Source of the DNA: Diploscapter coronatus | Lineage: Eukaryota > Nematoda > Chromadorea > Rhabditida > Rhabditidae | Direction: 5' to 3' | DNA length: 64,000 nt | NCBI GenBank assembly: GCA_964036155.1 | Contig: OZ038423.1 | Coordinates: 22,645,249 to 22,709,248, forward strand | Shown: piece after piece, positions 24,701-37,284 of the stretch | Position numbering within the stretch: the stretch's first letter is position 1 | Layout of the letters: each line of letters starts with the position of its first letter | The notes under the pieces: generated by a model | Database searches by the model: none | What the model saw: the letters and a program-made list of their open reading frames with translations, nothing else | What the model was told of the DNA's origin: nothing | Program-made: the position numbers and the translations under genes

Positions 24701-27700
24701 GAACCCCAACTCTACCATTCAAACCCTCTTTACCCAGGCGACGTTTTATAGTGGTGACAGAAATTTTATCGTCAAGAATTGGGGAAATTTCGGTAAGAAT
24801 TTGGGAAGCAGTAAGACGAGAATTGGAACGAGAGGTTCTAATAATCTTTTGTTGACGTGCCTATTGATCTTGTGGGGTCCACCGGTCTTGGGATGGTTCT
24901 GTAGGGATCGGCGGTGTTGTGTGTCATCGAATCAATGAGAAACTGACTGCTTGGAGACTTGGAAATTAGCATCTGCGTCGGCGAAACTGTGTCTGGCCTT
25001 GGCGCGCTTGATGATCCTCTCTTTCAACTCGACGGTATAATATTTGCGAAAAACCATTTAAAATCGATAAAATCTACACCGATAAATAAAAAAATTAAAT
25101 AAATACGATAAAAAAATAAGATAATAACGATGAAAAGACAAAAATAGTAAAAGTTCCAAGACTCTTGGACGATCCGATTCTAATTTTACAAGATTTACGC
25201 AGCTACAGTGTAAATAGCGCGCAATTCCGATACACCGTTTTGAAGCCCATAGAAATAGCTTTCACCTGAAAAAAAAATTAAAATTTGAAAATTTCATTAG
25301 AAGAATATTTTTCGAAAAAACTGAAAGTTCCAAGACACATGGACGGCACTGTATATTGCTAGGGCATTAATGATATCGAGTTTATGATAGAATTTCATTT
25401 TCTATTAAACTTATTGAACCTCTCTATGCTAGAGAAAATGAATGACGTATTTATAAGAGATCCTTCTGGAATTAATATTCATTCGTTACATACAAACTTG
25501 TTAACTTTTTAAACTTATTCTAAATACGAACTATTCGCTTAAAACAACTTACACGATAGATAAGACGCTAAAATCGGTGAAGTACTCAATAATGTCTCCA
25601 AAATTTTCGGCATGAAAGCGGAGAATCCGTTTATGATAATTGATTCGAAAATTCCTACGAATACACAAACGATAAACGTAGGATTTTTACAAATAGCCTA
25701 AATTCTTCAATCTTTATAATTTATTCAGAAATGACCTACCCATATAATTTCTGGTAGCTTTTTCGTATCCTTCGATGATTTCTTATGCAAATCAGCGTTA
25801 ACCGCGTGGCACTAAAAGATAAATGGGCAATTATTTACGAGCTAATTAGCATAATTACCTGATTCACATCTTTCGCCCTGTGCCTTTTGGCCTCGGGTAA
25901 TTCTCTAGCGAAGGCCAGAATTGGAAAGGCAATTATTAGGGCCGCTAAGGAAGAAATCAGAAATCCAACCCACCAAGCGCCGACCCATCTTGGATCAGAC
26001 GAGCTCATTTCATATCTGGAAATCCGAGTTTTATTCAATTTTAAGACAAAAAATTGATTGTTTAAATGAAATTTCACCCAGATTCTCGTATGTATCGACT
26101 TTATTCTTATCTAATTGATAAACCTTGAAAACTACAAGATACGGAAAAGGTTCTGTGGACAAACTCGAATGTAAATATCTCATCCCGGATGATTTTGAAT
26201 CCGGTCAAATTTAATATTTTTGAAACCTCCACATTAAAATTGGCCATATATATTAGTTTCATAAGATTTCGATATATTGTGCCCGGCTTACGGTACCTTT
26301 CTAACGACGTATGCTGTCGCAAGCTTTACCAGAACAAAATTAGCATTTTAAATTAACAGGTGGGTGAAAATAGCAATTAAGAAATTGAACATTTTGCATA
26401 TTATGCACCATTGGGACAAATTGAATTCAACAGATGTTGACTTTTGTGACTATCAATGAGACATCAGCCTCTTAACAGTGATAGGAACGATGTTATGATA
26501 AAATGAAATGTTCCTGATAGTCTATTAACATCAAGCTTCAAAATGGTACCACACTTGTAATCATCATGATTGATACAATATCTGTAGTATAAAAAATCAA
26601 CCGTTACCTACAGAACTTCTTCCTCACCCCGTAGTGGGAAGTAACATTAACGATTCTTTTCCGTAAAGTCTTCTTTTTTCTTAATTTTTATTTTCAGTTC
26701 CTCAACACTTCCTTTCAGCTACCCACTTTTCCATCTCTTGCAAGAAAATGCGTGAAAGGGGGCGATGCTCTGTGGTCGAGTGGTAGTGCGTTAGACGCAA
26801 TAGCGCTGCACGAAATTAGGCCAGATGATTACAACTTATTTGCTACTCTTGATCCAAGTGTGATGAACACCGTGAGCAATGATGGTCTAATTTTGTGCCA
26901 ATTACCCCTAATTAGCTTTTCATAATTGGCCAATTGCCGATAAATGGGGCAATTGCGCTAATTATATATATTGTGTACCTATCAGGACGATCGAAATCAT
27001 CGTGCAAATTGAGGAGAAATCCTCCGACGAAAAGACCGACTACAGGACCCAGTGTCGTTAGAACTGCGTGGATCGCTAAACTAGAATAATTTAGATTTTT
27101 TCTAAACAACAATTTAAACTTTGCCCTTCGCAATGCAATTAGGATGTACGCAATAAAATTTTTTAAAAGTGCAAATTTCTAAATCAATGTACTGTCCTAA
27201 AATTGAACGTCCTATTCGTGTTCATTTTTCAAATCGAGTACAGATGAACTCAGGATTTGAATGTAATCAAATTTGCACTAAAATTCTAAATCCATTTTAC
27301 GAAAGTGCGTTTTGTGACTTACCTAAATACACTGGTGACGCCTTTTGTGACACATTTTCGTCGATAAATGTTGTGCCGATGGAAAATAATGGAGTAGAGC
27401 CGAATCCGTGTAGAGTTTGGCCCAAAATGAACATCCAAAAATATGGATTGAGCCATGAAGACATCGAAGCGGAGGTGCATTGTTTTTCATCCCTGAAAGA
27501 CACTCTCCTCTCCAATCGACGAGACCTTTGCCTGTGCGATTCGCGTCACTTGAATTTTATTGTCGTTCGCGAGTGAGGATAAAGAATGTGTGATGCGAAT
27601 CGCACAGACAAAGGTCTCGCCAATTTGGTAAGAAAATAATATTTCCAAAAAAGCAAACTATACGATATGGTAAATTGTCTGTATGAACTAGCGATCCTAG

Positions 27701-28855
27701 TGCTACATATCTCTCGATTATTCTCATACGATTTCATTCATGAACTTAAACTTGAAATATTTAAACCAGCGAACCAAGTCTAATAACGATCACTTTTTTG
27801 TGGTTTAAAAGAACTGTACGAAAAAAGATCGAAGTCTTCATCATCAGTGTCTACATGACTAAATTTTTGAAGCATAGCAGCGGATTCAAGAAATGTAAAT
27901 TCTAACCTAATTGTGCACTGTCCAAAATCGGACTCGTTATGGACATTCTCTGAGGGAATGTAAGGGGCGGCCATCCAGTGTGGCAGGGCACAGACCAGCG
28001 AGCCGACGGCCATCACGATTCCCCCCAACCCGATCCATCGACCCTTGTGTCCGCTGTTCCCCCAATGGCACACTGGGAACACGATCAGAAGCACCGCGAA
28101 GTCGTACCAACTCGATATCACTCCCGTATGAGTACTAAATTGAAGTTATTGAAAAATGATCCATTTTAGAGAGTTTTCAAAGAAACGTTCCACCATAGCA
28201 TCGTTGTATACGAGAGAGTGTAGATTGTTGTAGAAAAGAATACTTTTTCTATGGTAGTTCGTATGCAACTATGCGACTATTGCAACTACTTTCACAGGTT
28301 ATCCGTAAGTCTTTCGTTTCTATCAATAGTTTCCTTTCAAAATTATCCAAACTCTTCAGAAACCCAATTTAAGAGTCTATGACTATTTCACATTTGTTTC
28401 AGAAATTTAGGCTTCCAAGGAATCGCAATTATGTAACTGATCTGTCAGTATTGTTATTTGAAGCTATAAAGTTTGGAAATGAAATAAGTTTTAGAGGTTT
28501 CATGCTTATGAATGAGTAATTACTTGCCTAGTCATTTGAAACCGCTTCTCCAATGTTGATAGGCCCACTGGAAATATCGCGTTAACGACGAAACTCTAAA
28601 AAGTCTCTTTCGAAAGATAAAGTCCGATGAAAATGCCTGAATAAATGCGCATATACCCAAGGCTAACAATAAACATTTAGCATTATGAAATTTCTGGAGC
28701 CATCGAGGTGTGCATCTGAAACAAGTGACTTTATAAGTTACGAAAAAGGTTTAAATTTACCCCCCATAACCGCATAGTAAAGGAGCATCTTCGAGATCTA
28801 CCGACTTGAGGTTCTCATCTGAGTCTTCGAAAACGTCGACATTGTGTTTTTCCAT
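21712..28855 (-). CDS. Organic anion transporting polypeptide (OATP/SLCO family)
   Basis: Sixteen minus-strand exons: 28855-28761, 28715-28637, 28595-28528, 28134-27907, 27492-27323, 27075-26979, 26015-25859, 25811-25740, 25697-25553, 23710-23640, 23595-23474, 23248-23092, 22802-22587, 22541-22466, 22361-22227, 21884-21712, giving 686 residues, a normal OATP length. Family landmarks in order: TM1 and STLEKRF; GVISSWYDF; the TM4 region GQTLHGFGSTPLFSIGTTFI; DPRWVGAWWVGFLISSLAA; the Kazal-type extracellular loop (CHCSSEWNPVCDRKTGRIF, then CYAGC); RTLALGINWTFLRLLGFIPG in TM11. The 12-TM plasma-membrane carrier takes up amphipathic organic anions such as steroid or thyroid-hormone conjugates; the substrate here is unknown. 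ATTTCAG directly abuts the ATG (trans-splice site). Introns 2 and 3 need GC donors. The intron between 23711 and 25552 holds a dead Tc1-like element and that at 27493-27906 a foldback. Confidence 0.92.
23755..25351. mobile_element. Tc1-like transposon with about 200-bp inverted repeats (IR/DR type), inactive
   Basis: The element is 1597 bp, flanked by TA on both sides, beginning CAGTGCCGTCC and ending GGACGGCACTG. The inverted repeats run from 23755 to about 23957 and from about 25151 to 25351 and are almost identical. Within each repeat a motif of the form CGTCCAxGxGTCTTGGAACTTT occurs twice, once near the outer end (23761-23782) and once near the inner end (23935-23956), the IR/DR arrangement of paired transposase-binding sites. 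It sits inside an OATP intron, with its transposase remnant in the same direction as the host gene. Confidence 0.9.
24002..25057 (-). pseudogene. Tc1-like transposase pseudogene
   Basis: The remnant begins at an ATG on the minus strand (25057) with an N-terminal helix-turn-helix-like stretch and meets a stop after about 45 codons. Later pieces lie in different frames: a middle region with KFNMFGNGKKRW, preceded by the first catalytic Asp; VWGCFS; QQDNGHKHRSAIVQKWF with the second Asp; and PDLNPIEYLW with the catalytic Glu. Several stops and frameshifts separate these blocks, so no functional DD34E transposase can be made. Long plus-strand open frames over this region are shadows. Confidence 0.85.
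27510..27628. repeat. Foldback element in OATP intron
   Basis: Bases about 27510-27548 and 27591-27628 are inverted copies containing GAGACCTTTG(C/T)CTGTGCGATTCGC(G/A)TCA, separated by about 42 bp. It lies in an intron of the transporter gene and explains apparent open frames on both strands here. Confidence 0.65.
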
Positions 28856-31286
28856 CTGAAATTGATAGAAAAATTATAAAAATGAAGTAATTCTAAAAAT
28901 CTATCGATATAGCAAAAAATGGCTAAAATAACTCAAACGTCAATAGGTTTAATCGTTATGAATTACACTTTTTTTAAATTTTAGATACTCAAACACAACA
29001 CATATGCAAGAAATTGTGCGAAAAGATAAGTATAAAGTTAGTGCTTTTCTTTAAAATAACCACTTTCTACAACACTACTTTTAATGCTGTTAAATATCGC
29101 TTGAGACAATTTCACGTATACAAACAAATATCTTTTCCTGTTATGATTTTTGAATGTTAGAGACGCGCGACAAAACGCACCCAATTTCGATCAAACAATT
29201 CACATTTTTGACTCGAATCGGGGGCAATAAAATTTCTGTCGTAGGCATACATACAAAAATACGCAAAATAACAGGCTAAATACTATGACAAACGTAAGGC
29301 GAAATTCACTACTCGAAATCAAGTGAATCAAATATTCTCGCAAGGCAATTGTTTTCAAATCGTGAAATTGACAATTGATAAACGGAGCATGTGAATGAAG
29401 AACAATTACTTTGATATTATTACGTTGCCATTCATATTTTCGATTTTAAAAGAAAGAGATCTTAGACGAACGATGATATTCATGGATTAAAATGATTCTG
29501 AGAATTATCAAAGTAGTAAAATAAAAAATTTAAAAAACTGATAAAATGATTAAAAATTAGTGAATCAGTGATAAGAAGATATGATTGCCCTTTGGGGTAA
29601 GTTTTTCATTGCTGCGTGTGTTGCGAGAGGCGCTGGCCGGAAATAATGAATGAGACGAATTTGATGAAAGTGATAAAGAGGTGATAAAAGAGACCATATC
29701 ACTGATAAAATACCATGATAAATCGAGAGATTTAGACAGTTACGCTCGAGAAAAATGACCAAACTTGAAAAGAAAATCGAGCATTTGAAAGGCTAGACAA
29801 AGAGACTTCGGTGAAATAAAAGAGATTTACAAATGGAAGGAAGGTATTTTAAGAATGAGAAAATTGCAAATTAGCCAAGTAATCAGAGATTAGGAGGACT
29901 GTTATGGGAAAATAGCCATTTAAGGACAGAAGGATTGATCATATTTTACTGTTTTTCGAAACATAATAAAATTGAAATATCAGCAAGTTAAATTATAAAC
30001 AAACTTATTGAAGAGGTTTCGATGTGTATGATGTTTTTAGTTATAGCTGATTATTTATGCCTGCAAATTATCATTTTGCAAACAATAATAATTGATAAAT
30101 TGATTGATAGCTTCGTCAGAATAACACTACCACAAATTTTCTCTCTCGCTACACACGCTCAAGGCTACAAGTTTCATTGATAAAGTTGATGGAAATGACA
30201 AAGGTTGGGGCTATCATTATTTTTGAGAAATGATAAATGGTGGAGTAATAAATAAATCAGCGAAAACTGATATCGTTCTTCGAAGTTATCTATCGCCTGT
30301 TTTATCGACTCTGTTTCGGGCATTGAATACGTCACATGAAGATTTAAATAAAAAATATCTCAAAAAATCAAAAATTTTTATTTTGGTCAGTTGGGCAAGC
30401 TAAAAATTTATCACAGAAAAACTTTAGAATAGACAATTTTTGTATGCACTTCAAATTTATTGTAAATTCAACAATTAGTACATTGTTCAATAAAATTGCC
30501 GATAAACTTATTACGCTCATTACAAATGTTATGATATCGATAAATGATAATGAAGCAAAATGATAATAGAATAGATAAACATTTGGTAGTAGGGCGTGAA
30601 ATGAAAGGGGGAGTGGAATTATGAATGACAACAACCAGATCTATTCCCTATTGCCTTTTTGCCACAGACACTCGCACTCCACACTCTTTCGATCATTCAA
30701 TTTTCATCTATCATCTCCAGGTTTTTCACGCTATTTCATCAATAAGCACTTTCATTTTACAGCTCTGAATGGGGACATCAGTTCTGCCCTACGATAACAT
30801 AACTGCGAGAACGTTGATGAGATAATGGAAAAGTTGTAACAGTGTCAAGATATAAAGTATTTATTAAAAATAAATTACACATTTTCGCATAAATGAATAA
30901 TGAAGATCAGCTTTTAAAGGTGTAAATATTTTTAGCAAATCTATTCTTCATTATATTCAATTTGGTAAATTATTATTCGAACGCAAAACTCAAGTGAAAA
31001 CATGATTATTCCATCAAATAACATTTTTCAAACAATCACAAGTATTTTGGTGGAATTTTTAAGGCCCTAACCATCAGAATTCGGCCTTTATGTAGGTCGT
31101 CCCGAACACGTGCAAAGTTCAGTTGACGACACGCAGAAAAACTAGTTGATTTAAATAAATGACATTAGTTAAGTAGGGTAGGGAAAATTTCATTACAATG
31201 GATGGGGATTTATTCTCGATAAATATTGAAATTTTGATTACTACGCACGGTTCTGATCGATATATAAATGATAAAAAAATTGATTT
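28856..31286. other. Upstream region of the OATP gene, AT-rich intergenic
   Basis: Very AT-rich DNA with no recognisable exon. A hydrophobic 88-codon minus-strand open frame (30368-30634) has no splice partners or family features. It presumably carries the promoter of the transporter gene; no element can be named. Confidence 0.35.
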
Positions 31287-32012
31287 TTAAGAGCCATCCC
31301 ACGAATAACTGGAACAAGGGTCCGGACAATTGTAAAAGTGTCCCGGGTCCGAATAAAACCTACCGGGTGTTTCAAGTTTATCTTCCCAGTTTATTTTTTG
31401 AATAATTTTTTTATTTTTCATCCAAATTGAGTACGGTTTTTTGCATGGTACTCTCCTTACGTAATGGTTTTGTTTGGTATAACTTTCGAGTCGAAACCAA
31501 TTACCCATACTTATCAAACCACCTGTCTTTTGAAGGCTAATTTTTGACAATTCATGAGCCCTGTGGGCGTAGGACTAGACCATTTTTGATGCAGTTCGCT
31601 CCGTATGATAGTCAAATATGCCAGAATTAATTTGGTATCAAGTTTGGTAAGATACCAAACATCTTTACCTGAAATTTTACCAAAATATGCTAATCTGAGT
31701 GGTAAAACGCAGTTAAATGGTCCAGTCTTACACGCAGAGCTCGATTTATTGTCGAAAATTAGCCTTCAAAACACAGGTGGTTTCATGGGTATGGGTAATT
31801 GGTTTCGACTCGAAAGTTATACCAAACAAAACCATTACGCAAGGAGAGTACCATGTAAAAAACCGTACTCAATTTGGATGAAAAATAAAAAAGTTATTCA
31901 AAAAATAAACTGGGAGGATAAACTTGAAACACCCGGTAGGTTTTATTCGGACCCGGGACACTTTTACAATTGTCCGGACCCTTGTTCCAGTTATTCGTGG
32001 GATGGCTCTTAA
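31287..32012. repeat. 0.73-kb palindrome with matching open frames in both arms
   Basis: Arms at about 31287-31550 and 31752-32012 are nearly identical inverted copies of about 260 bp, and weaker inverted similarity extends into the spacer (31570-31600 against 31710-31735). Each arm has the same reading frame outward: 87 codons on the minus strand (31550-31287) and the last part of a 135-codon frame on the plus strand (31605-32012). Both end at the same relative stop. The shared peptide includes NWFRLESYTKQNHY, RVPCKKPYSIWMKNKK and GHFYNCPDPCSSYSWDGS. I recognise no family. It may be a duplicated, inverted gene fragment or part of a mobile element. Confidence 0.75.
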
Positions 32013-32466
32013 ATAAATAAATGGCATTATGATAGTTAGATGGGAAATTCGAAATCACGAAACACTAATAATTATATTTGAAAGTTGCATTTTCAAAACT
32101 ATCTCTATCAGAGACCGATTTATCAATCAATGGACAAAATATCAAAATCAGCAACTTATTTTGTAGGATATATTCTAGAGGATTTATAAATTTTGCACAC
32201 ATTTTTAATTATTCTTCATATGTATCAAAATTATAAAGTTTCATTGATGAATAGTTGTTACTTATTTCTTTTTTATACTGCCGGTAATATTTTATAAACA
32301 AACCTGATATGTCCATCCTAGACTCTATTTGTAGAGCACAGACTAACAGTGTATTTGCATTTGTCCACCAAACCATTATCGACCAATAAACCATCTTTTT
32401 GAAAAATTACACAACGTTTAGCGTTTTATTTAAGCTCGCTGTTTTTATGATTTTCATCAATTTATC
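32013..32466. other. Promoter-side flank of CHK-kinase-like gene
   Basis: AT-rich DNA between the palindrome and the next start codon. No exon, TATA box in convincing position, or repeat seen. Confidence 0.35.
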
Positions 32467-34463
32467 ATGGAAACCGCACCTCTAAACGATATTTTTGAGG
32501 ATATAAAATACAGTTTGGGACTTTGTCATGACATCGTTGCTGATGGTGAACTGCAGAAACTACTTCATGCTAATGTAAGAGGATGTTTTCTTGAATTTAT
32601 TTAAAATATTTTTAGGGGTTTGTCGGTGAACTATACGCTTTCGAAGGTCACTTAAGAATAGATGAAAATGTTAGGTACAAACTTGTGGCCAAGGTATGGA
32701 AAATAATTGAATTTTTAAAGGTTATATTTCAGATCATGAAAATCAACTCAAATTTCACTCCCGAAATGCAAGAAAATCTCAAGAAAGTTAGATCTTTGTC
32801 CAATTATTAAAGGCAAATTTGAATGTTAGATTCACAATCTCGAATGCGACGTGTACAAATTATTAAGGGAGCACTTTCGATCGACAAATTTGAAATTACA
32901 GGTAAACTTGTAATTTTTCAGAACAACTTAGCACAGGTATACTTAGTTTTCTTTATAATTGTTATTAATTTTGACAACTTGTATAAGTAGCTACTTTGAA
33001 CTAAATAGTATGTTGCAAAGATTCCCTAATCAAAAGATATTTCATCAAAGGTGGATACTTTTCGGTGGCTACCTTTACAAACTCTATTATTATTTTCAGA
33101 CCTATGCACTGATAAAATTCGTGGACGAAGATGATGATTCCGCATACATTGTAATGGAACATGTTGGTAATTTGGTGCCAACTAGTGTTTGTGATACTCT
33201 CACCAAGTCTGAAATGGAGCAGGTGTAAATTAAACTAAACCCAAATAATTTTTATAATTTTATTTTTAGGTTCTAGAAAATCTAGCATTATTTCACAGCA
33301 CTACTTGCGATGATGAACATTTCGGAGAGGAATTATTTTCGAATAATGTCAGTGGCATGTTTAGAGACGACGTAATCTTTTAAAATAATACATTTTAAAA
33401 TTAACAAGATATAAATCTAGCTCGTACCATTGACAATGAAACATCTCCAAAAATTAACTGAATCTCAAGAAAAGGGAGATACTTATGGAGAAGCTGCCAA
33501 AGTTCTGGTGAATCTATTGAAAGCGGGAGAGATGAGAAAGTTTAATGATAAATATGGTAATCTTGAGACTAATAAAGTTGAGAATAAGTTATTCAGGAAG
33601 AGTATTTTGTCATGGCGATACCTGGCAGTCGAACATCTTATTTGTCAACGACAACGGAACGAGAAAATTCCGAGCGTTCATTGATTTTCAGGTAAAGAAG
33701 ATAAATTTTGGTATGCTTTAAAATTTAAGAACCTTTCTGCATTTAAACCGCCATTAATCTCTAGATTATTTCTTGGCCTTAAGATCAAAATACTGTTTAA
33801 AAATGACTACATTTACAACCCAGAATTAGTTTTAACGATTATGCTTCAAAGTTAATGAAATATGGATAAAAAAAGAATATCGATAACTGAAGTAACCTGA
33901 ATAATTTGCCATTTTGCTACCCATAAAATAATATGGGAAGAGGTTTCTTCCTACCTTGTCCTATACTCTTAACTATGGGTAAGGAGTAACGGATTATTCA
34001 AATTGCCTAAATTGGGGTTGCCGTTTTGGCGTATTTATTAAATATTCTTAAATTTAGACCACACACACGGGCAACCCAGCTATAGACTTGGCTCGATTAT
34101 TTTGTGGATGTCTTACGAGGACAGATCTAAATGACCACACTGATCATTTCTTGAAATTTTACTATGAAAAATTATCAGCTATAAAGCAGCCTCAGTTTTC
34201 TCTGGAACAGGCATTAATTTATAATTTTGTATTTTGCAAATTTTTATTTTAGCTGAAAGAAGCCTATGATATCATGTATCCATTACAAGTCTATTTGCAA
34301 CTCGCAAATGCAGCGTTTCTAGGAGAAAAAGAAATGCAAAACAAAAGTGCCGAGGTTATTATTTTATTTTACTTAAATTAACTTCTTTGAGTAATTTTAG
34401 GAAAGGAAACAGTTTCTGACTAATATCAACAGTCTAGTAGATGATTTGAAGAAAGTTCTGTGA
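32467..34463 (+). CDS. CHK-kinase-like / EcKinase (DUF1679-type) protein
   Basis: Eleven exons: 32467-32574, 32616-32693, 32733-32786, 32830-32901, 33100-33222, 33270-33371, 33421-33556, 33597-33691, 34058-34210, 34253-34354, 34401-34463, giving 361 residues, about the family length. Motifs follow the aminoglycoside-phosphotransferase-like fold: a Lys-bearing N lobe (KLVAKIMKIN), hinge YIVMEHVG, catalytic loop CHGDTWQSNILF (HGDxWxxN) and metal-binding IDFQ in place of the usual DW, followed by GNPAIDLARLFCGC. Relatives are expanded in nematodes and insects; a few act as small-molecule kinases and the substrate here is unknown. The intron at 34211-34252 is 42 nt and needs a GC donor (CAG|GCATTA); reading through gives a stop. 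AATAAA occurs near 34590. No signal peptide, so probably cytosolic. Confidence 0.85.
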
Positions 34464-34689
34464 TCAATAAGATTAACCTGGTGTTAAATTTTATAGGATT
34501 ATTTTCCATTTCATAATTTACTAATTAATTGTAAAAAATCGGGTTTTATTTTTAAAAAATTCGCTTCTCTCGTAATTTTTAAGTTTTCAATAAATTTTCA
34601 TTGATTGAAAATTAGCGGATGCGCGTTCGTTCTACGCCTTATTTCGATCGCTAGTCGTTTTTCTGTCCATTTTTCTGTATCTTTAATTT

Positions 34690-35235
34690 CTCGAACGTTA
34701 TTTCGAAATTTCGCCATTTCATTCTCTCTCGAATTTCTGTCCCTCTGCGTCTTTTTCTCTCTCTAGTCTTTCTGTTCTCGAGTCTCCTATCTAACACATG
34801 TCATTTTTCTTTATGTTGAGGATGAAAGAGTCAGTAGTCTGTTTGTCGATGTCTCGTGCTTTCTTCACTTTACATACTATTTCTTCCTTTATTTTTCTTT
34901 CTCCCTTGCTACTTTTCTTTTACTTTCTATCTTTATCTTTGTACTCTCTTCACAATAATGATATTTCGCCCTTTCTCCTCCCTTTCCCAATACTATTTCT
35001 TTCTGACTCTCTTCTTCCGCGCTCTCTTTGCACAGCCCGTAGGCAGTCTCTCTGCGCTTTGTGAATCACACTGCCCCTTTCTTTCTTTCTCTCCTTTTCT
35101 TTATATCTCTTTCATTCTGTCACTCTTTCATTCTTTCTCTCCCTTCCTCTGCGTCTCTGTCCTCCCTTTCTCTAACCGCTCATGTGTGTGTGTGTGTGTT
35201 GCCTTATTTCCCCTATTTGCCCTACACCTTTCCAT
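34690..35235. repeat. Pyrimidine-rich low-complexity tract
   Basis: The plus strand is mostly C and T over about 550 bp, with irregular CTTT, TCTC and TTTC units and a (TG)8-like run near the 3' end. There is no clean period, so it is low-complexity rather than a tandem satellite. Confidence 0.7.
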
Positions 35236-37180
35236 TATTTTTCGGTAATTTGCATCAATCATTATTTTGAGAAGCATTCTATAGAATTTTATTCGAATCA
35301 TTTTTTAATTCTGAAGTTTGGAGAATGATGACAGAAGTTAGGCGATTTTTGCTTCCTAAATCTTAAAACTGGTTCCGGATAATTATATATTGTGAATCAT
35401 CACAAATTTAACTACTTTATCCTTAAGTTGACTCTAAAAATTCGAAATATCATCATTGAAAGATCATTGTTAATGACATAGCGGTTTCCAACCTTATAAA
35501 GTAAATATTGATTTTCTGATTCATTATGTTTCACCAAAATCAATAGGTTTTTTCTTCAATTTTCAATGGATGATTATTCATTTTTTGACATTGTCGCAAA
35601 GATATTCCAACTATCTGATTGATGTCTTATTTATTCATCCTCATAAATACTTGTTATCTTTGGATCTTTCTTCATCGATCCTACTTGACCTCATTGCAAG
35701 GACACTGTCGGCCACTTTATGTATGCGCTAATATACATATTGTTGGGAGTATTTGATATTTCCTGTAGTTATTGATTCTATGACAAGGCGAAACTCATTT
35801 CTTGAGAATTAATCACATTGATTTTATTCGATTTATGCGTTTCGCATAGTATTTGAATCGATTTAGTTTCTAATAATTTTATATTTGAAGAAACGAGGCC
35901 TGGATTTACTCTTGTGACGTGTAAGGAATATTTTATAACTCATAAAAAGCTTAGTTTAATCAAACTTATCATTCACAAACTCGTTATTTAACTCCATAAA
36001 ATAGGATAAATTTTTAACGCGTACACTTTGATTAATTTTTCCTAATTTTCCCCCATTCGAACAAGCAGCAATGATTACTTTTCATTTTTTTGCTTTTCTA
36101 AAATCCTGTAACTTACAGATTCGATGGCGGTATTCTGCGATATGCCTCAATTATTCATCGTCCTCATTATACATTCCGTCTGTCAATAATTATCTCACTT
36201 CTCCCCTCCTTCTCTTCTCCTCAAACCCAGAAGAGTGTCCATTTGGGAAAACGAATGTCCACTTTTGGGGCCCATGAAAATATCGATTCCGTTTCCCTCA
36301 AACACATGTCAAAGGGCGTCTCTAAGCGAGCTTTCTTTTTAATAATCCTTTGTTTTCTCGATAAAATTTCATTGTGATATTTCCCCGTTCGATTTTTATC
36401 AGTGTTCTGATGAAGTATGAGCAGTTTGAAACTCTTAGGAGTTGGATCACAAAACGCTCAAAGTCATGTACAAGGGTGATCTTCTACATTTTCTTTCGAA
36501 AAATAAGTCTACCAATTATTTAATAATAATACAGCAATCTATTTATCATATTCGGTAGAATATTCTGCGTTACTTTTTTTTCAGAAATGGATCATTTTTC
36601 AGTTCCAAAGATCAATTCCGTGACAATCCTGATTTGCTCAATTTCTCGGACTCTCGATCCATCATACTCTCATTTCCTGCGTTTTCAGCTTTTGCTGTTT
36701 CAGTTTGCCCTATTCGCTCCCAAGCTTCTCTCGGATTTCGCAATCGGTGTGACATTCCGCCTTTTTAGCCACTGGCCTTCCAAACGAGGCTTTATCCATT
36801 CTCTATTCCCCAATCTTCCATCCCTATCCCTTTCTCTTTATCTTTTCCTCTATCTCTTTAGTTCTCTAGCCACAATTCAAATCCATTTTGGACGCTAAAT
36901 TTCGGAACCCAAATTTGAAAACCGCGAATAAAACTCCTGAGATGATGTTATGTAGGTTTCATCAAAATTCATCAACCTTCATACCTTGAGAAAAAGAAAG
37001 CAATATTACGCTTGGAGTGGTCAAACATTTTTACTCGACCTATGCAGTTCTTAATTCTTAGGCTCATAAGATGCTTGTCTTTATCATGCAATATTCGTGC
37101 TGCTGCACCATTTTTCCTAGCAAATCTTTCATTCTATGAATGATTTTGTTGAATTTGAAACCTATTCGATATGCATTATC

Positions 37181-37284
37181 AGGCTATTTAGAAACCTCAA
37201 ACCATGCGAAATAGGCTGAGAGATGCCAGGGAAAACGATTCTTTTCTCACACTATTTCGCATGGCTTGAGGTTTCCAAGTTGCC
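37181..37284. repeat. Short foldback element
   Basis: Bases about 37181-37216 and 37250-37284 are inverted copies containing AAACCTCAA(A/G)CCATGCGAAATAG around a 33-bp centre. About 100 bp long, non-coding. Confidence 0.65.

Noticed and set aside
24247..24855. 202-codon plus-strand open frame
   Set aside because: It is the antisense shadow of the Tc1-like transposase remnant on the minus strand.
26765..26830. tRNA-like A-box (TGGTCGAGTGGTAGTGCGTTAGAC) upstream of an OATP exon
   Set aside because: No GGTTCGA-type B box, no acceptor stem or anticodon arm could be found; at most a decayed fragment or chance match.
34798..35270. Overlapping plus-strand open frames of up to 130 codons
   Set aside because: They come from the pyrimidine-rich tract; composition is only Ser/Leu/Phe-type low complexity with no splice partners.
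36587..36898. 103-codon plus-strand frame upstream of kinesin
   Set aside because: Pyrimidine-rich strand giving Ser/Leu/Phe bias; no splice sites joining it to kinesin exon 1.
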